Numbered from the stretch's first letter, positions 8,343 through 16,057 are shown. The stretch: DNA of 36,795 nucleotides from Streptomyces cellostaticus (GCF_001513965.1 NZ_KQ948061.1:1-36795), one strand, 5' to 3'. The notes: generated from the letters alone by a model not told the origin. Numbers and translations: made by a program.

Positions 8343-9323
8343 TCAGCCGGCGCACGTGCCGTGGTCGCCGTAGGTGCCGACGAGCAGGTCCTCGACGCGG
8401 GGATAGGGGGCGGTCTCGGCCGCCGCGATCGCGGCGTGCGCCTCCGCGCGGAACTCCCGCTCCCAGACGGCGATCCGCTCGTCCACGTCCGGGTCGGCGC
8501 CGCGCAGGGCATCGGCGGCCCGGCGGATGGGACAGCGTTCCATCCAGGACAACACCTCGGACCTGGAGCGGCCGCCGAGTTCGTGGTCCCAGCCGGGACC
8601 GACGTGCTCGCGCCAGCGGTAGGTGTCCAGTTCCAGGAGGTAGGGGCCGGTGCCCGAACGGCAGTGCTCGACGGCCGTCACGGCGGCGGCGTGGACCGCG
8701 GCGACGTCGTTGCCGTCGAGGCGGGCCGCCGGGATGCCGTAGCCACGGGCCCGCCCGCTGATGCTCGTGCCGGGGGGCTGGCGTGCGGCGAGCGGCGAGG
8801 AGAGCGAGTACTGGTTGTTCTCGCACACGTAGAGCACGGGGAGCCGGTGCAGCGCGGCGAAGTTCAGCGATTCGTGGAAGACGCCCTCCTCGGAGGCGCC
8901 GTCGCCGAAGAAGCTGACCGCCACTCTGGGCGCCTCCTCGCGGGCGAAGGCCCAGGCCGCTCCGGTGGCCACGGAGATCATCTCGCCGAGGATCGCGGAG
9001 GAGGCGCCGAATCCGGCGGACTCGTCGACGAGGTGCGCCGAGCCGCCGCGTCCTGCGGCACAGCCGGTCTCCCTGCCGTACAGCTCCGCCACCATGGCGC
9101 CGAGATCACCTCCCTTGGCGAAGTAGTGGGCGTGGCAGCGGTGGCCGCTGTAGACGACGTCCTCGGTGCGCAGTGCGGCGCACACGCCGACGGCCGCGGC
9201 CTCCTGCCCGATCGATAAGTGGACGGGGGTGCGCATCTGCTGTTCGTCGCGGTAGACGTCGCCGATCACTTCTTCGATGCACCGGATGCGGACCATGCTG
9301 CGCAGCAACTGCCGGTTTTCCAC
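8343..9323 (-). CDS. Thiamine-diphosphate 2-oxoacid dehydrogenase-like E1 alpha subunit
   Basis: The 326-residue protein carries the thiamine-diphosphate motif GDG (about 138) through ENN (about 167), plus RIRCIEEVIGD and VHLSIGQEAAAVG, typical of E1 alpha. With E1 beta it should decarboxylate a 2-oxo acid, or cleave a ketose, and pass on the acyl or ketol fragment. The GTG start has GAGGA about eight nt upstream; longer frames lack one. A rare TTA leucine codon lies in frame at 9216-9218, the only one I noticed in the window's genes. This suggests control by the developmental tRNA gene bldA. A TetR regulator is upstream and E1 beta downstream on the same strand. Confidence 0.9.
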   Translation of the reverse strand: MENRQLLRSMVRIRCIEEVIGDVYRDEQQMRTPVHLSIGQEAAAVGVCAALRTEDVVYSGHRCHAHYFAKGGDLGAMVAELYGRETGCAAGRGGSAHLVDESAGFGASSAILGEMISVATGAAWAFAREEAPRVAVSFFGDGASEEGVFHESLNFAALHRLPVLYVCENNQYSLSSPLAARQPPGTSISGRARGYGIPAARLDGNDVAAVHAAAVTAVEHCRSGTGPYLLELDTYRWREHVGPGWDHELGGRSRSEVLSWMERCPIRRAADALRGADPDVDERIAVWEREFRAEAHAAIAAAETAPYPRVEDLLVGTYGDHGTCAG

Positions 9324-9373
9324 GGGGTGTTCCTCACTTTCGGGTGTCCTGCTGGGGCGCGGCCGCCGGCCGC

Positions 9374-10009
9374 TCACGCCTCCCCGGTCTCGGTGCGCCT
9401 GCGCTCATGGGCTTCGGGCCGGGCGCAGACGGGCTCGGTGGCGATGCCGGGCAGCAGCAGCTCCCAGAACCCGGCGATCCGCCGCTCGGCGAGCCACTGC
9501 GGATCGACCCCGGCGAGCACCTCGAGGCCCACGGTCACCGCCACGATCGCCGCCGCGGCATCGTCCGACGAGACGCCGGGAGCCAGCTGGCCTTCCGCCT
9601 TGGCCCGGTGCAGCGTCTGTTCGACCCACTCGTGCCAGATGCGCAGCATCCGGGCCTCGGGGCCCAGGGCGCGCTGGGAGCTGAGCTCGAAACCGGCCCG
9701 GACGACGATGTCGTCCAGGAGGCTGCCCACCAGCCCGTATGTCGCGTCGACGAGTGTCTGCAGCGCGCTCGCCCGGCCGCCGTGCACGGGCTGGACGAGT
9801 CTGCGGACCGCGTCGGCGGCCTGGTCCTCGACCGCCCGGGCGAGCGCCTTCTTGTTCTCGAAGTGGAAGTGCAGCGCCCCGTTGCTGACACCGGCCCGTT
9901 TGCTGATCGTCGCGAGCGACGACGGGACGTACCCCTCTTCCGTGAACACCGCGGCGGCGGCGTGGATCAACGACCTTCTCGTGCGCACCGCACGTTCCTG
10001 CATGGCCAT
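9374..10009 (-). CDS. TetR regulator, butyrolactone receptor-like (JadR2/ScbR2-like)
   Basis: The 211-residue protein has a TetR helix-turn-helix at residues of about 8-55 ending in GVSNGALHFHFENKK. The SNGALHFHF form is common in pseudo-receptors such as JadR2 and ScbR2, which answer antibiotics rather than butyrolactones; that assignment is inference. The ATG start has GGAGAA upstream. It lies between the carboxyltransferase and E1 alpha on the same strand with gaps of 70 and 50 nt, so it is probably co-transcribed and could feed back on the operon. Confidence 0.87.
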   Translation of the reverse strand: MAMQERAVRTRRSLIHAAAAVFTEEGYVPSSLATISKRAGVSNGALHFHFENKKALARAVEDQAADAVRRLVQPVHGGRASALQTLVDATYGLVGSLLDDIVVRAGFELSSQRALGPEARMLRIWHEWVEQTLHRAKAEGQLAPGVSSDDAAAAIVAVTVGLEVLAGVDPQWLAERRIAGFWELLLPGIATEPVCARPEAHERRRTETGEA

Positions 10010-10079
10010 TCAAGTTCTCCTGCGGCCGACGACTGACGAGGCGGCCTGGCCGCTGTGGTGATGCGTGCGGGGGTGTGGG

Positions 10080-11666
10080 TCATTGGGGCGGGTTGCCGTG
10101 CTTGCGGGACGGCAGGTCTGCGTGCTTCGCGCGCAGCATGGCCAGGGAACGGATCAGCACCTCGCGGGTGGCGGCGGGGTCGATCACGTCGTCGACCAGG
10201 CCGCGCTCGGCCGCGTAGTAGGGGTGCATCAGCTCGGCCTTGTACTCCTTGACCAGCCTCGCCCGCATGTCCTCGGGATCCTCGGCCTCGGCGATCCGGC
10301 GCCGGAAGATGACGTTGGCGGCACCCTCGGCGCCCATCACGGCGATCTCGTTCGTCGGCCAGGCATAGGTCAGGTCGGCGCCGATGGACTGGGAATCCAT
10401 GACGATGTACGCGCCGCCGTAGGCCTTGCGCAGTACGAGGCTGATGCGCGGGACGGTGGCGTTGCAGTACGCGTACAGCAGCTTCGCGCCGTGCCGGATG
10501 ATGCCGCGGTGTTCCTGGTCGACGCCCGGCAGGAAGCCGGGCACGTCCAGCAGCGTGACCAGGGGGATGTTGAAGGCGTCGCACATCTGCACGAAGCGGG
10601 CGGCCTTCTCGGAGGCCTCGATGTCCAGCACGCCGGCCAGCGTCTGCGGCTGGCTGGCGACGATCCCGACCACCTCGCCGTCGAGACGTGCCAGCGCGCA
10701 CACGATGTTGCCGGCCCAGCGCTCGTGCACTTCCAGGTACTCGCCGTCGTCGACGAGCACCTCGATCACCCGGCGCATGTCGTAGGGCCGGCTGCCGTCC
10801 ACCGGCACCAGGTCCAGCAGCTCGTCGCAGCGGCGGTCGGCCGGGTCCGTGCCGGGCACGGCAGGCGGGTGCTCACGGTTGTGGGAGGGCAGCAGCGACA
10901 GCAGGTAGCGCACCTCGGCGATGCAGGTCTCCTCGTCGTCGTACGCGAAATGCGCGACCCCCGAGGTCTCCGCCTGCACATCGGCGCCGCCGAGCCCGTT
11001 GTGGGTGATCTCCTCACCCGTCACCGCCTTGACCACGTCCGGCCCGGTGATGAACATCTGCGAGGTCCCCCGGACCATGAACACGAAATCGGTGAGGGCC
11101 GGGCTGTAGGCGGCGCCACCCGCGCACGGCCCGAGTATCACGCTGATCTGCGGGATCACTCCGGAGGCGAGGGTGTTGCGGCGGAAGATCCCGCCGTACC
11201 CGGCGAGCGCGGTCACGCCCTCCTGGATACGGGCGCCCGCGCCGTCGTTGAGCGACACCAGTGGCGCGCCGGCCGCGATGGCCATGTCCATGATCTTGTG
11301 GATCTTGGCCGCGTGGGTCTCGCCCAGCGCGCCGCCGTAGATCCGGAAGTCGTGCGCGTAGACGAAGACGGTCCGGCCGTCCACCGTCCCCCAGCCGGTG
11401 ACCACTCCGTCCGTGTACGGCCGGTTGTTCTCCAGGCCGAAGCCGGTCGCCCGGTGCCGGCTCAACAGACCGATTTCCTGGAACGATCCCTCGTCGAGCA
11501 GCAGCGCGATCCGCTCGCGCGCGGTCAGCTTTCCTCTGGCGTGCTGGGCCGCGGTCGCCGCCTGGCCCGGGCCTTCCGACGCCTTCGCGCGTCGGTCCCT
11601 GAGTTCCGCCACCCGAGACCGGGCATCGGTGGACGTTCCGGCCCACGCCCGCTCCACCATCGACAC
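10080..11666 (-). CDS. Acyl-CoA carboxylase beta (carboxyltransferase) subunit
   Basis: The 528-residue protein matches actinobacterial AccB/PccB: LTARERIALLLDEGSFQEIG near the N-terminus, GGAAYSPALTDFVFMV, then AYGGAYIVMDSQSIGAD and WPTNEIAVMGAEGAANVI. It transfers carboxylate from biotinyl carrier to acyl-CoA, giving malonyl-type extenders. The residue after AYGGAY is Ile. In Streptomyces coelicolor Asp here marks the propionyl-selective PccB and Ile the broader AccB, so acetyl-, propionyl- or butyryl-CoA could be accepted. The biotin carboxylase alpha subunit is not in the window and is probably shared with primary metabolism. The GTG start has AGGA six nt upstream. An ARE-like operator lies in its promoter. 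Confidence 0.93.
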   Translation of the reverse strand: MSMVERAWAGTSTDARSRVAELRDRRAKASEGPGQAATAAQHARGKLTARERIALLLDEGSFQEIGLLSRHRATGFGLENNRPYTDGVVTGWGTVDGRTVFVYAHDFRIYGGALGETHAAKIHKIMDMAIAAGAPLVSLNDGAGARIQEGVTALAGYGGIFRRNTLASGVIPQISVILGPCAGGAAYSPALTDFVFMVRGTSQMFITGPDVVKAVTGEEITHNGLGGADVQAETSGVAHFAYDDEETCIAEVRYLLSLLPSHNREHPPAVPGTDPADRRCDELLDLVPVDGSRPYDMRRVIEVLVDDGEYLEVHERWAGNIVCALARLDGEVVGIVASQPQTLAGVLDIEASEKAARFVQMCDAFNIPLVTLLDVPGFLPGVDQEHRGIIRHGAKLLYAYCNATVPRISLVLRKAYGGAYIVMDSQSIGADLTYAWPTNEIAVMGAEGAANVIFRRRIAEAEDPEDMRARLVKEYKAELMHPYYAAERGLVDDVIDPAATREVLIRSLAMLRAKHADLPSRKHGNPPQ

Positions 11667-11714
11667 GCCAGTTCCTTCCGTCCATCCGTACGAGTGCGCG
11701 GATACCAGCCTCGG

Positions 11715-11743
11715 AGCCTAGCAAACCGTCCGTGCGGTTTAAA
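11715..11743 (-). promoter_or_regulatory. Carboxyltransferase promoter with ARE-like operator in the spacer
   Basis: On the minus strand a -35-like TTTAAA (11743-11738) and a -10-like TAGGCT (11720-11715) are 17 nt apart. The perfect inverted repeat AAACCG-N6-CGGTTT (11723-11740) fills the spacer. This is the classic form of a butyrolactone receptor operator. A receptor bound here would shut off the carboxyltransferase, TetR, E1 alpha and E1 beta genes downstream. Confidence 0.65.
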
Positions 11744-11797
11744 GCGTCGGCGGGGCACCGCTGCACGTCCGGGGCGCGCCGGCCGCCCGGGGGAAGT

Positions 11798-12001
11798 TCA
11801 GCGCCAGCTGCGCGGCGCCCGGTACACCCGGCCCGTGGCCCAGCCGGTCCGCAGAGCGCTCTCCCGGCGCTCGGGCCGGTGGTCGGCGAGGCCCGCCAGC
11901 AGCGACAGCAAGGTCACGGTGACCGCAGCGAGCTCCTCGCTGGTGGCCTGCCCCCGCTCCACGCGCAGCACGGCCCGCGGGTCCCCGGGACCTCCGTCCA
12001 T
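11798..12001 (-). CDS. Acyl-CoA carboxylase epsilon subunit
   Basis: The 67-residue protein fits the small epsilon subunits that bind and stimulate actinobacterial carboxyltransferase hexamers: LRVERGQATSEELAAVTVTLLSLLA, then a basic C-terminus with conserved Trp residues. The ATG has GAGGAGG about six nt upstream. It lies 131 nt upstream of the beta subunit on the same strand. In most Streptomyces loci the epsilon gene follows the beta gene, so the order is reversed. The gap contains the beta gene's own promoter. Confidence 0.8.
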   Translation of the reverse strand: MDGGPGDPRAVLRVERGQATSEELAAVTVTLLSLLAGLADHRPERRESALRTGWATGRVYRAPRSWR

Positions 12002-12200
12002 GGCGGCCTCCTCACCTTTTCGACCACGCTGGTGCCAGGAGATCGAGAACGGCTCGGGTACCGCTCAAGAAGGCGGCGGGGCGAGGAACGCCCTGCACGG
12101 CCCGGCCGGTACCCCCTGCACCGACGAACACGCATACGATCACCGGGGACACGCCGGGCGCGGGCAGGACCGGCGCGGCAGCAGCGCGAGGGGGAACGAC

Positions 12201-12965
12201 GTGGGTGCTCTGGCAGGCAAGACGGCCCTGGTCACGGGGGCGGGACGGGGCATAGGCCGGGGCATCGCCCGCCGCCTGGCGGCGGACGGCGCGCTGGTCG
12301 CTGTCCACTACCGGGCCGACGAGACCGCGGCGCGCGAGACCGTCGCGATGATCACGGAGAACGGCGGTCGCGCCGTCGTCGTGCAGGCCCCGCTCGGCGT
12401 GCCCGACGACGCACGGCACCTGTACGAGCGATTCGACGCGGCGCTGAAGGAGCAGGGGGCGGAACCGGTCCTCGACGTCCTGGTCAACAACGCGGGCACC
12501 AACACGCGGGGGTCCGTGTCCGACGTGACGCCGCCGGACTTCGACGAGTTGATGGCCCTGCACGCCAAGGCACCGCTCTTCCTCGTCCAGCACGCACTGG
12601 GGCGACTGCGCGACGGCGGACGGATCGTCAACATCAGTTCCGCCGCGACCAGGGTGGCCCTTCCCGAGTCCATCGCCTACTGCATGGCGAAGGCGGCCGT
12701 CGAGGCCATGACCCGCGCCCTGGCCAAGGACCTGGGCCGGCGCGGCATCACGGTGAACGCCGTGGCGCCCGGCTTCGTGAAGACGGACATGAACGCCCGG
12801 CGCTGGGCCACGCCCGAAGGCGAGGCCGCACACGCGGCCCTCTCGGTCTTCCGGCGCATGGGAGAGACCGCCGACATCGCCGACATCGTGGCCTTCCTCG
12901 CCTCGGACGACTCCCGGTGGATCACCGGACAGTGCCTGGACGCCTCGGGCGGCGGGGGCCTTTAG
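12201..12965 (+). CDS. Short-chain dehydrogenase/reductase, FabG-like
   Basis: The 254-residue protein is a classical SDR: TGAGRGIGRG cofactor motif (residues of about 12-21), NNAGTN near 95, Ser in ISSA and the YCMAK catalytic pair near 155-159, and the ITVNAVAPGFVKTDM motif. It should reduce a beta-keto acyl thioester or related ketone with NADPH. The GTG start follows GAGGGGGAA; the much longer open frame upstream is antisense to the carboxyltransferase. It is divergent from the epsilon gene across a 199-nt spacer and converges on a TetR gene. SDRs of this kind also occur in butyrolactone synthesis (ScbB, BarS1), so it may belong either to the left-arm acyl pathway or to signal synthesis. 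Confidence 0.88.
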   Translation: MGALAGKTALVTGAGRGIGRGIARRLAADGALVAVHYRADETAARETVAMITENGGRAVVVQAPLGVPDDARHLYERFDAALKEQGAEPVLDVLVNNAGTNTRGSVSDVTPPDFDELMALHAKAPLFLVQHALGRLRDGGRIVNISSAATRVALPESIAYCMAKAAVEAMTRALAKDLGRRGITVNAVAPGFVKTDMNARRWATPEGEAAHAALSVFRRMGETADIADIVAFLASDDSRWITGQCLDASGGGGL

Positions 12966-12980
12966 GGCCTGTCCGGCGGT

Positions 12981-13649
12981 TCAGCCCGCCAGTGGAACCA
13001 GCCCGTCCTGCTCCGCCGCCATCGCCTTCAGCTCGGCGACGACCCGGGCCCCCCGGTCCGGGGCGGTGTCCAGCCGCACCAGCGCGGAGGGCACCGCGAT
13101 GGCCGGAAGGACATGCCGGAACAGCACGGAGGCGCGCTGCTCGATGTCCGCCCAGTTCGACTGCAACTGGGAGAAGAGCTGGACGCCGTGGAACGAGCCG
13201 AGAAGGCACTCGGCGGTCTCGGTCGGCTCGACATGGCCCAAGACCTCCCCGTTCCGCTTCGCCTGATCCAGCAGCGAGGCCGAGAAGGCGATCCAGGCGG
13301 GGAAGGCGCTGCCGTGCTGCTCGTCCCCGGTGTACTCCGCCGAGAGCCGGGCACCGGCGCGCAGCACGGGGTCCCGCGGCAACTGGTGCGCCAGCGTCAT
13401 GCCCGCGTCCACCCACTCCTGGAGCTTCAGTTCCTGCGGAATGAGCTGCTGCGGCACCTGGGCCTCCAGGATGCCCTGCGCGAGGGCTTCCTTGGAGGGG
13501 AAGTGGAAGTACAGGGCGCCCTTGGTCAGGCCGGCCAACTTGAGTATGTCCGCCACGGTCGCAGCGGCGTACCCGTGCTCGGCGAACACCGTGGCCGCCG
13601 CTTCCAGAACCGCCCGGCGGGTCCGGACTGCCCGTTCCTGCTGTGCCAC
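12981..13649 (-). CDS. TetR regulator, gamma-butyrolactone receptor (FarA/BarA/ScbR) type
   Basis: The 222-residue protein has a TetR DNA-binding domain ending in GLTKGALYFHFPSKEAL, followed by a ligand domain with LAHQLPRDPVLRAGARLSAEY and Trp residues typical of FarA/BarA receptors. The GTG start has AGGAGG six nt upstream; ten more codons are open before it but lack a site. It is the receptor gene closest to the signal-synthesis cassette (HAD, P450, AfsA) and lies downstream of it on the same strand, so it is the best candidate for the receptor of the signal made here. Confidence 0.88.
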   Translation of the reverse strand: MAQQERAVRTRRAVLEAAATVFAEHGYAAATVADILKLAGLTKGALYFHFPSKEALAQGILEAQVPQQLIPQELKLQEWVDAGMTLAHQLPRDPVLRAGARLSAEYTGDEQHGSAFPAWIAFSASLLDQAKRNGEVLGHVEPTETAECLLGSFHGVQLFSQLQSNWADIEQRASVLFRHVLPAIAVPSALVRLDTAPDRGARVVAELKAMAAEQDGLVPLAG

Positions 13650-13669
13650 GGAACGCCTCCTACGTACCT

Positions 13670-13680
13670 GTTGGTTCAAC
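13670..13680. promoter_or_regulatory. Short inverted repeat upstream of the TetR gene
   Basis: GTTG-GTT-CAAC is an inverted repeat 21 nt before the GTG start of the receptor gene. It could be part of an autoregulatory operator, although it is short and lacks the AAACC halves seen at the other three sites. Confidence 0.25.
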
Positions 13681-13792
13681 TGGCCCCACCCGAGAGTGGA
13701 GCAAAAAGAAACCGCCTGCGACGAATCTTACAGGTCTGTGAGCCAGCCCCCTATACCGGAAGTAAGGGGAAAGCTCAGCGTCCGCTGTGCAT

Positions 13793-13810
13793 CGCCCCTG
13801 AGAAGGGGCG
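13793..13810 (-). terminator. Candidate hairpin downstream of the HAD gene
   Basis: CGCCCCT-GAGA-AGGGGCG forms a perfect 7-bp stem with a 4-nt loop, 75 nt past the stop of the HAD-like gene. There is no U-tract, which is usual for Streptomyces terminators. It would separate the P450-HAD unit from the receptor gene. The rest of the 235-nt gap shows no gene. Confidence 0.4.
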
Positions 13811-13884
13811 CGACAAACAGCACGGACTGCGTGATTCCGTATATTGCCCGACAGCCGGGGCCCCGGAAACCTTCCCGTCAGGTG

Positions 13885-14613
13885 TCAGTGAAGGTTGGCG
13901 GGATCCTGCTCCGGCTCCGTGGGCGCAGGGTCCCACACCGTGCCGGCGGCAGCCTCCGCGTCGAGGGTGTGCAGCAGCTGCTCGTCGATCGCGTCGAGGG
14001 AGCGCACCACGTGACGCACTCCCGCCCGGCGCATCGCCTCTTCCTGGAAGCCCTGCGCGAAAGGGCTCGGATGTCCGATGAAGGCCGTGCCCGACGAGCG
14101 CGCGGCCTCGGCGACCCGGGCCACGTCGTCGATGAACAGCGCCTGGTCGGGACGGACCCCGACGATGTCCTGGGTGATCTCCCGGATGCCCGGCCGGAAA
14201 TCGTCGGTGCACACATAGCCCGGGGCGTCGAAGTACGCGGCGAGGCCGGCCAGGTGCCGGTCGAAGTGTGTCCGGTCGAGCCCTCCGTAACAGACCACCG
14301 CCACGTCCAGGTCCCGGATCCGGGCAAGGAGCCGCTGCGCGCCGTCGAGGACCCGGACCGGGTGGTCCCGGAGGTAGGCCTCCCGCTCCGCGAAGTACGC
14401 CTCCAGCAGTTCCTCGGGGCTTCCCCCCAGGCCCGCGGCCGCGGCGGCCGCCGCGGCGGCCCTCTGCGGCTGGGAGAACAGGGCCCGTTCCAGTTCGGCG
14501 GTGTAGCGGCCTCCTCGGCCGACCACGAAGCGGTGGATGACCGGACTGAACGTGTCGTTGAGGAGCACCCCGTCGATGTTCACCGCGACCAGGCGCAGAT
14601 GACGTGCCGTCAT
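13885..14613 (-). CDS. HAD-superfamily protein, SrrP-like, nucleophile replaced
   Basis: The 242-residue protein has the HAD fold: a motif I region LVAVNIDGVLLND at residues of about 9-20, a cap, and motif IV in ALFIDDVARVAEAA. The usual nucleophilic Asp of DxDG is Asn (codon AAC), so ordinary phosphatase chemistry is doubtful although the second Asp remains. Its start overlaps the P450 stop (ATGA), so the two are translationally coupled. With the AfsA-type synthase across the promoter this recalls srrP-srrO-srrX, which make SRB butenolides in Streptomyces rochei, where the phosphate of the intermediate must be removed. Role inferred from context. Confidence 0.75.
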   Translation of the reverse strand: MTARHLRLVAVNIDGVLLNDTFSPVIHRFVVGRGGRYTAELERALFSQPQRAAAAAAAAAGLGGSPEELLEAYFAEREAYLRDHPVRVLDGAQRLLARIRDLDVAVVCYGGLDRTHFDRHLAGLAAYFDAPGYVCTDDFRPGIREITQDIVGVRPDQALFIDDVARVAEAARSSGTAFIGHPSPFAQGFQEEAMRRAGVRHVVRSLDAIDEQLLHTLDAEAAAGTVWDPAPTEPEQDPANLH

Positions 14614-15854
14614 GCCGCGGCTCCGGGCTCCAGTACGACCGGCAGCGCGACGTGCCCGCTGGAGATGAAGGACTCGCGCACCGCCAGTTCCGCCTCCGGC
14701 ACGGCCGACGCCATCCGGGGATAGCGTGCGAACAGCGCCTCGAGGGCGATCGAGGCCTCCAGCCGGGCCAGCGGCCGGCCGATGCAGTGGTGGACGCCGT
14801 AGCCGAAGGGGACGTGGTCCCGGCGGCTGGGACGGGCCACGTCGAACTGGTCGGCGTCCGCGCCGTGTCGGTGCGGACAGCGTCCGGCGGCGGCCAGGGA
14901 CACCAGGATGGGGTCGCCCCGGGGGATCGTGACGCCGCCGACCTCGATGTCCTCGACAGCGAAACGGAACGGGACGTTGGCGGCGACGGGCTGGTAGCGC
15001 AGCGTCTCGTCGATGACACTGTCCCAGGTGGCCTCGCCCCTGAGGACCAGCTCCAGCTGGGCGGGGTGGGTGATCAGCGCGTGCACGGCCTGGTCGATGA
15101 GATTGACGGTGGTCTCGGTGCCCGCGCCGATGAGCAGCAGCAGGGTGTCGACGAGCTCCTTCTCGCTCAGCCCCTCTCCCCCGTCCTCGTCCCGCACGGC
15201 GATCAGTTCGCTGGTGAGGTCGGCCCCGGGGGCTCTGCGCTTGGCGGCGACCAGTTCCGTCAGCAGTGCGTACAGCGCGTACTGGTTGGCCTGGGCCTCC
15301 TCGGGCGCGGCTGTCGTCTTGAACAGCACATCGACCATGCGCTGCAGATCGGCGTGGAGGTCCTCCGACAGCCCCAGCATCTCGCCCATGACGAGCACCG
15401 GAAGGGGGTGTGCGAACTCCTTCCGCAGGTCGACGGCCTCACCGGGGGCCACCGCGGCCAGGCCGTCCAGCAGTCGCGCGGTGATGCTCTCCACCCGCGG
15501 CCGCAGGTCGGCGGTGCGGCGCGCGGTGAACGCGCCGGCCACGAGACGGCGCAGCCGGGCGTGCTCCTCCCCGTACGCCGTCAGCATGTTGCGCACCGAC
15601 ACCCACATGGACATCTGCCATGACTCGTCCACCTCTCCGCCCACCCAGGCCGGCCAGTGCTGGTAGGCGTCCTTCGAGGCGCGCGGGTCGGTCAGCAGCT
15701 GCTTGATCAGGTCGAGGTCCGTCACCGCCCACGCCGCGACGCCTCCCGGCAGGACCACCCGTACGACCGGGCCCCGCTCCCGCAGCCGTGCCGCTTCCCC
15801 TGGGAGATCGCGGCCGGTCGAATCGATGACGTAGGGCGATTCCTGACGAAGCAT
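14610..15854 (-). CDS. Cytochrome P450, probable signal-molecule hydroxylase (SrrO-like)
   Basis: The 414-residue bacterial class I P450 shows the I-helix LLIGAGTETT, the K-helix DETLRY (ExxR) and the haem loop FGYGVHHCIG with its Cys ligand. It needs ferredoxin and reductase partners. The ATG start with AGGAG six nt upstream is preferred over upstream codons in the same frame. It is divergent from the AfsA-type gene and coupled to the HAD gene, so oxidation of a butenolide or butyrolactone side chain is likely. An ansamycin tailoring role is the alternative. Its promoter contains an ARE-like operator. Confidence 0.9.
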   Translation of the reverse strand: MLRQESPYVIDSTGRDLPGEAARLRERGPVVRVVLPGGVAAWAVTDLDLIKQLLTDPRASKDAYQHWPAWVGGEVDESWQMSMWVSVRNMLTAYGEEHARLRRLVAGAFTARRTADLRPRVESITARLLDGLAAVAPGEAVDLRKEFAHPLPVLVMGEMLGLSEDLHADLQRMVDVLFKTTAAPEEAQANQYALYALLTELVAAKRRAPGADLTSELIAVRDEDGGEGLSEKELVDTLLLLIGAGTETTVNLIDQAVHALITHPAQLELVLRGEATWDSVIDETLRYQPVAANVPFRFAVEDIEVGGVTIPRGDPILVSLAAAGRCPHRHGADADQFDVARPSRRDHVPFGYGVHHCIGRPLARLEASIALEALFARYPRMASAVPEAELAVRESFISSGHVALPVVLEPGAAA

Positions 15855-15907
15855 CACTGTCTCCTGTGGGTGGTCCATCGGGCCGACGATCAACCGCCAG
15901 CCCCCGG

Positions 15908-15937
15908 ATACTAAACCGGGTGGCTGGTTTTTAACAA
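15908..15937 (-). promoter_or_regulatory. P450-HAD promoter with ARE-like operator
   Basis: On the minus strand TTGTTA (15937-15932) and TAGTAT (15913-15908) are 18 nt apart. The spacer contains AAACC-N8-GGTTT, an imperfect inverted repeat at 15913-15930. This is the same arrangement as at the SARP and carboxyltransferase promoters and suggests feedback of the receptor on signal synthesis. Confidence 0.55.
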
Positions 15938-16057
15938 CGGTTGATAAGGTCCGTTTTCAGGGGGTCGCGCACGAGTGGCCTGGAACGGAAGCGTCGTTCT
16001 CCGCCTCGACCACGCCACGGACGGACGGCTGATCGGGAGTGCTTCGGGTCTCACCCA

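Noticed and set aside
8311..8826. N-terminal extension of E1 beta
   Set aside because: It overlaps E1 alpha in another frame and has no family similarity. AAGGAGGA directly precedes the ATG at 8310.
10065..12200. Upstream extension of the plus-strand SDR frame to over 950 codons
   Set aside because: The extension is antisense to the carboxyltransferase and epsilon genes. Only the part after the GTG at 12201, with a ribosome site, has SDR motifs.
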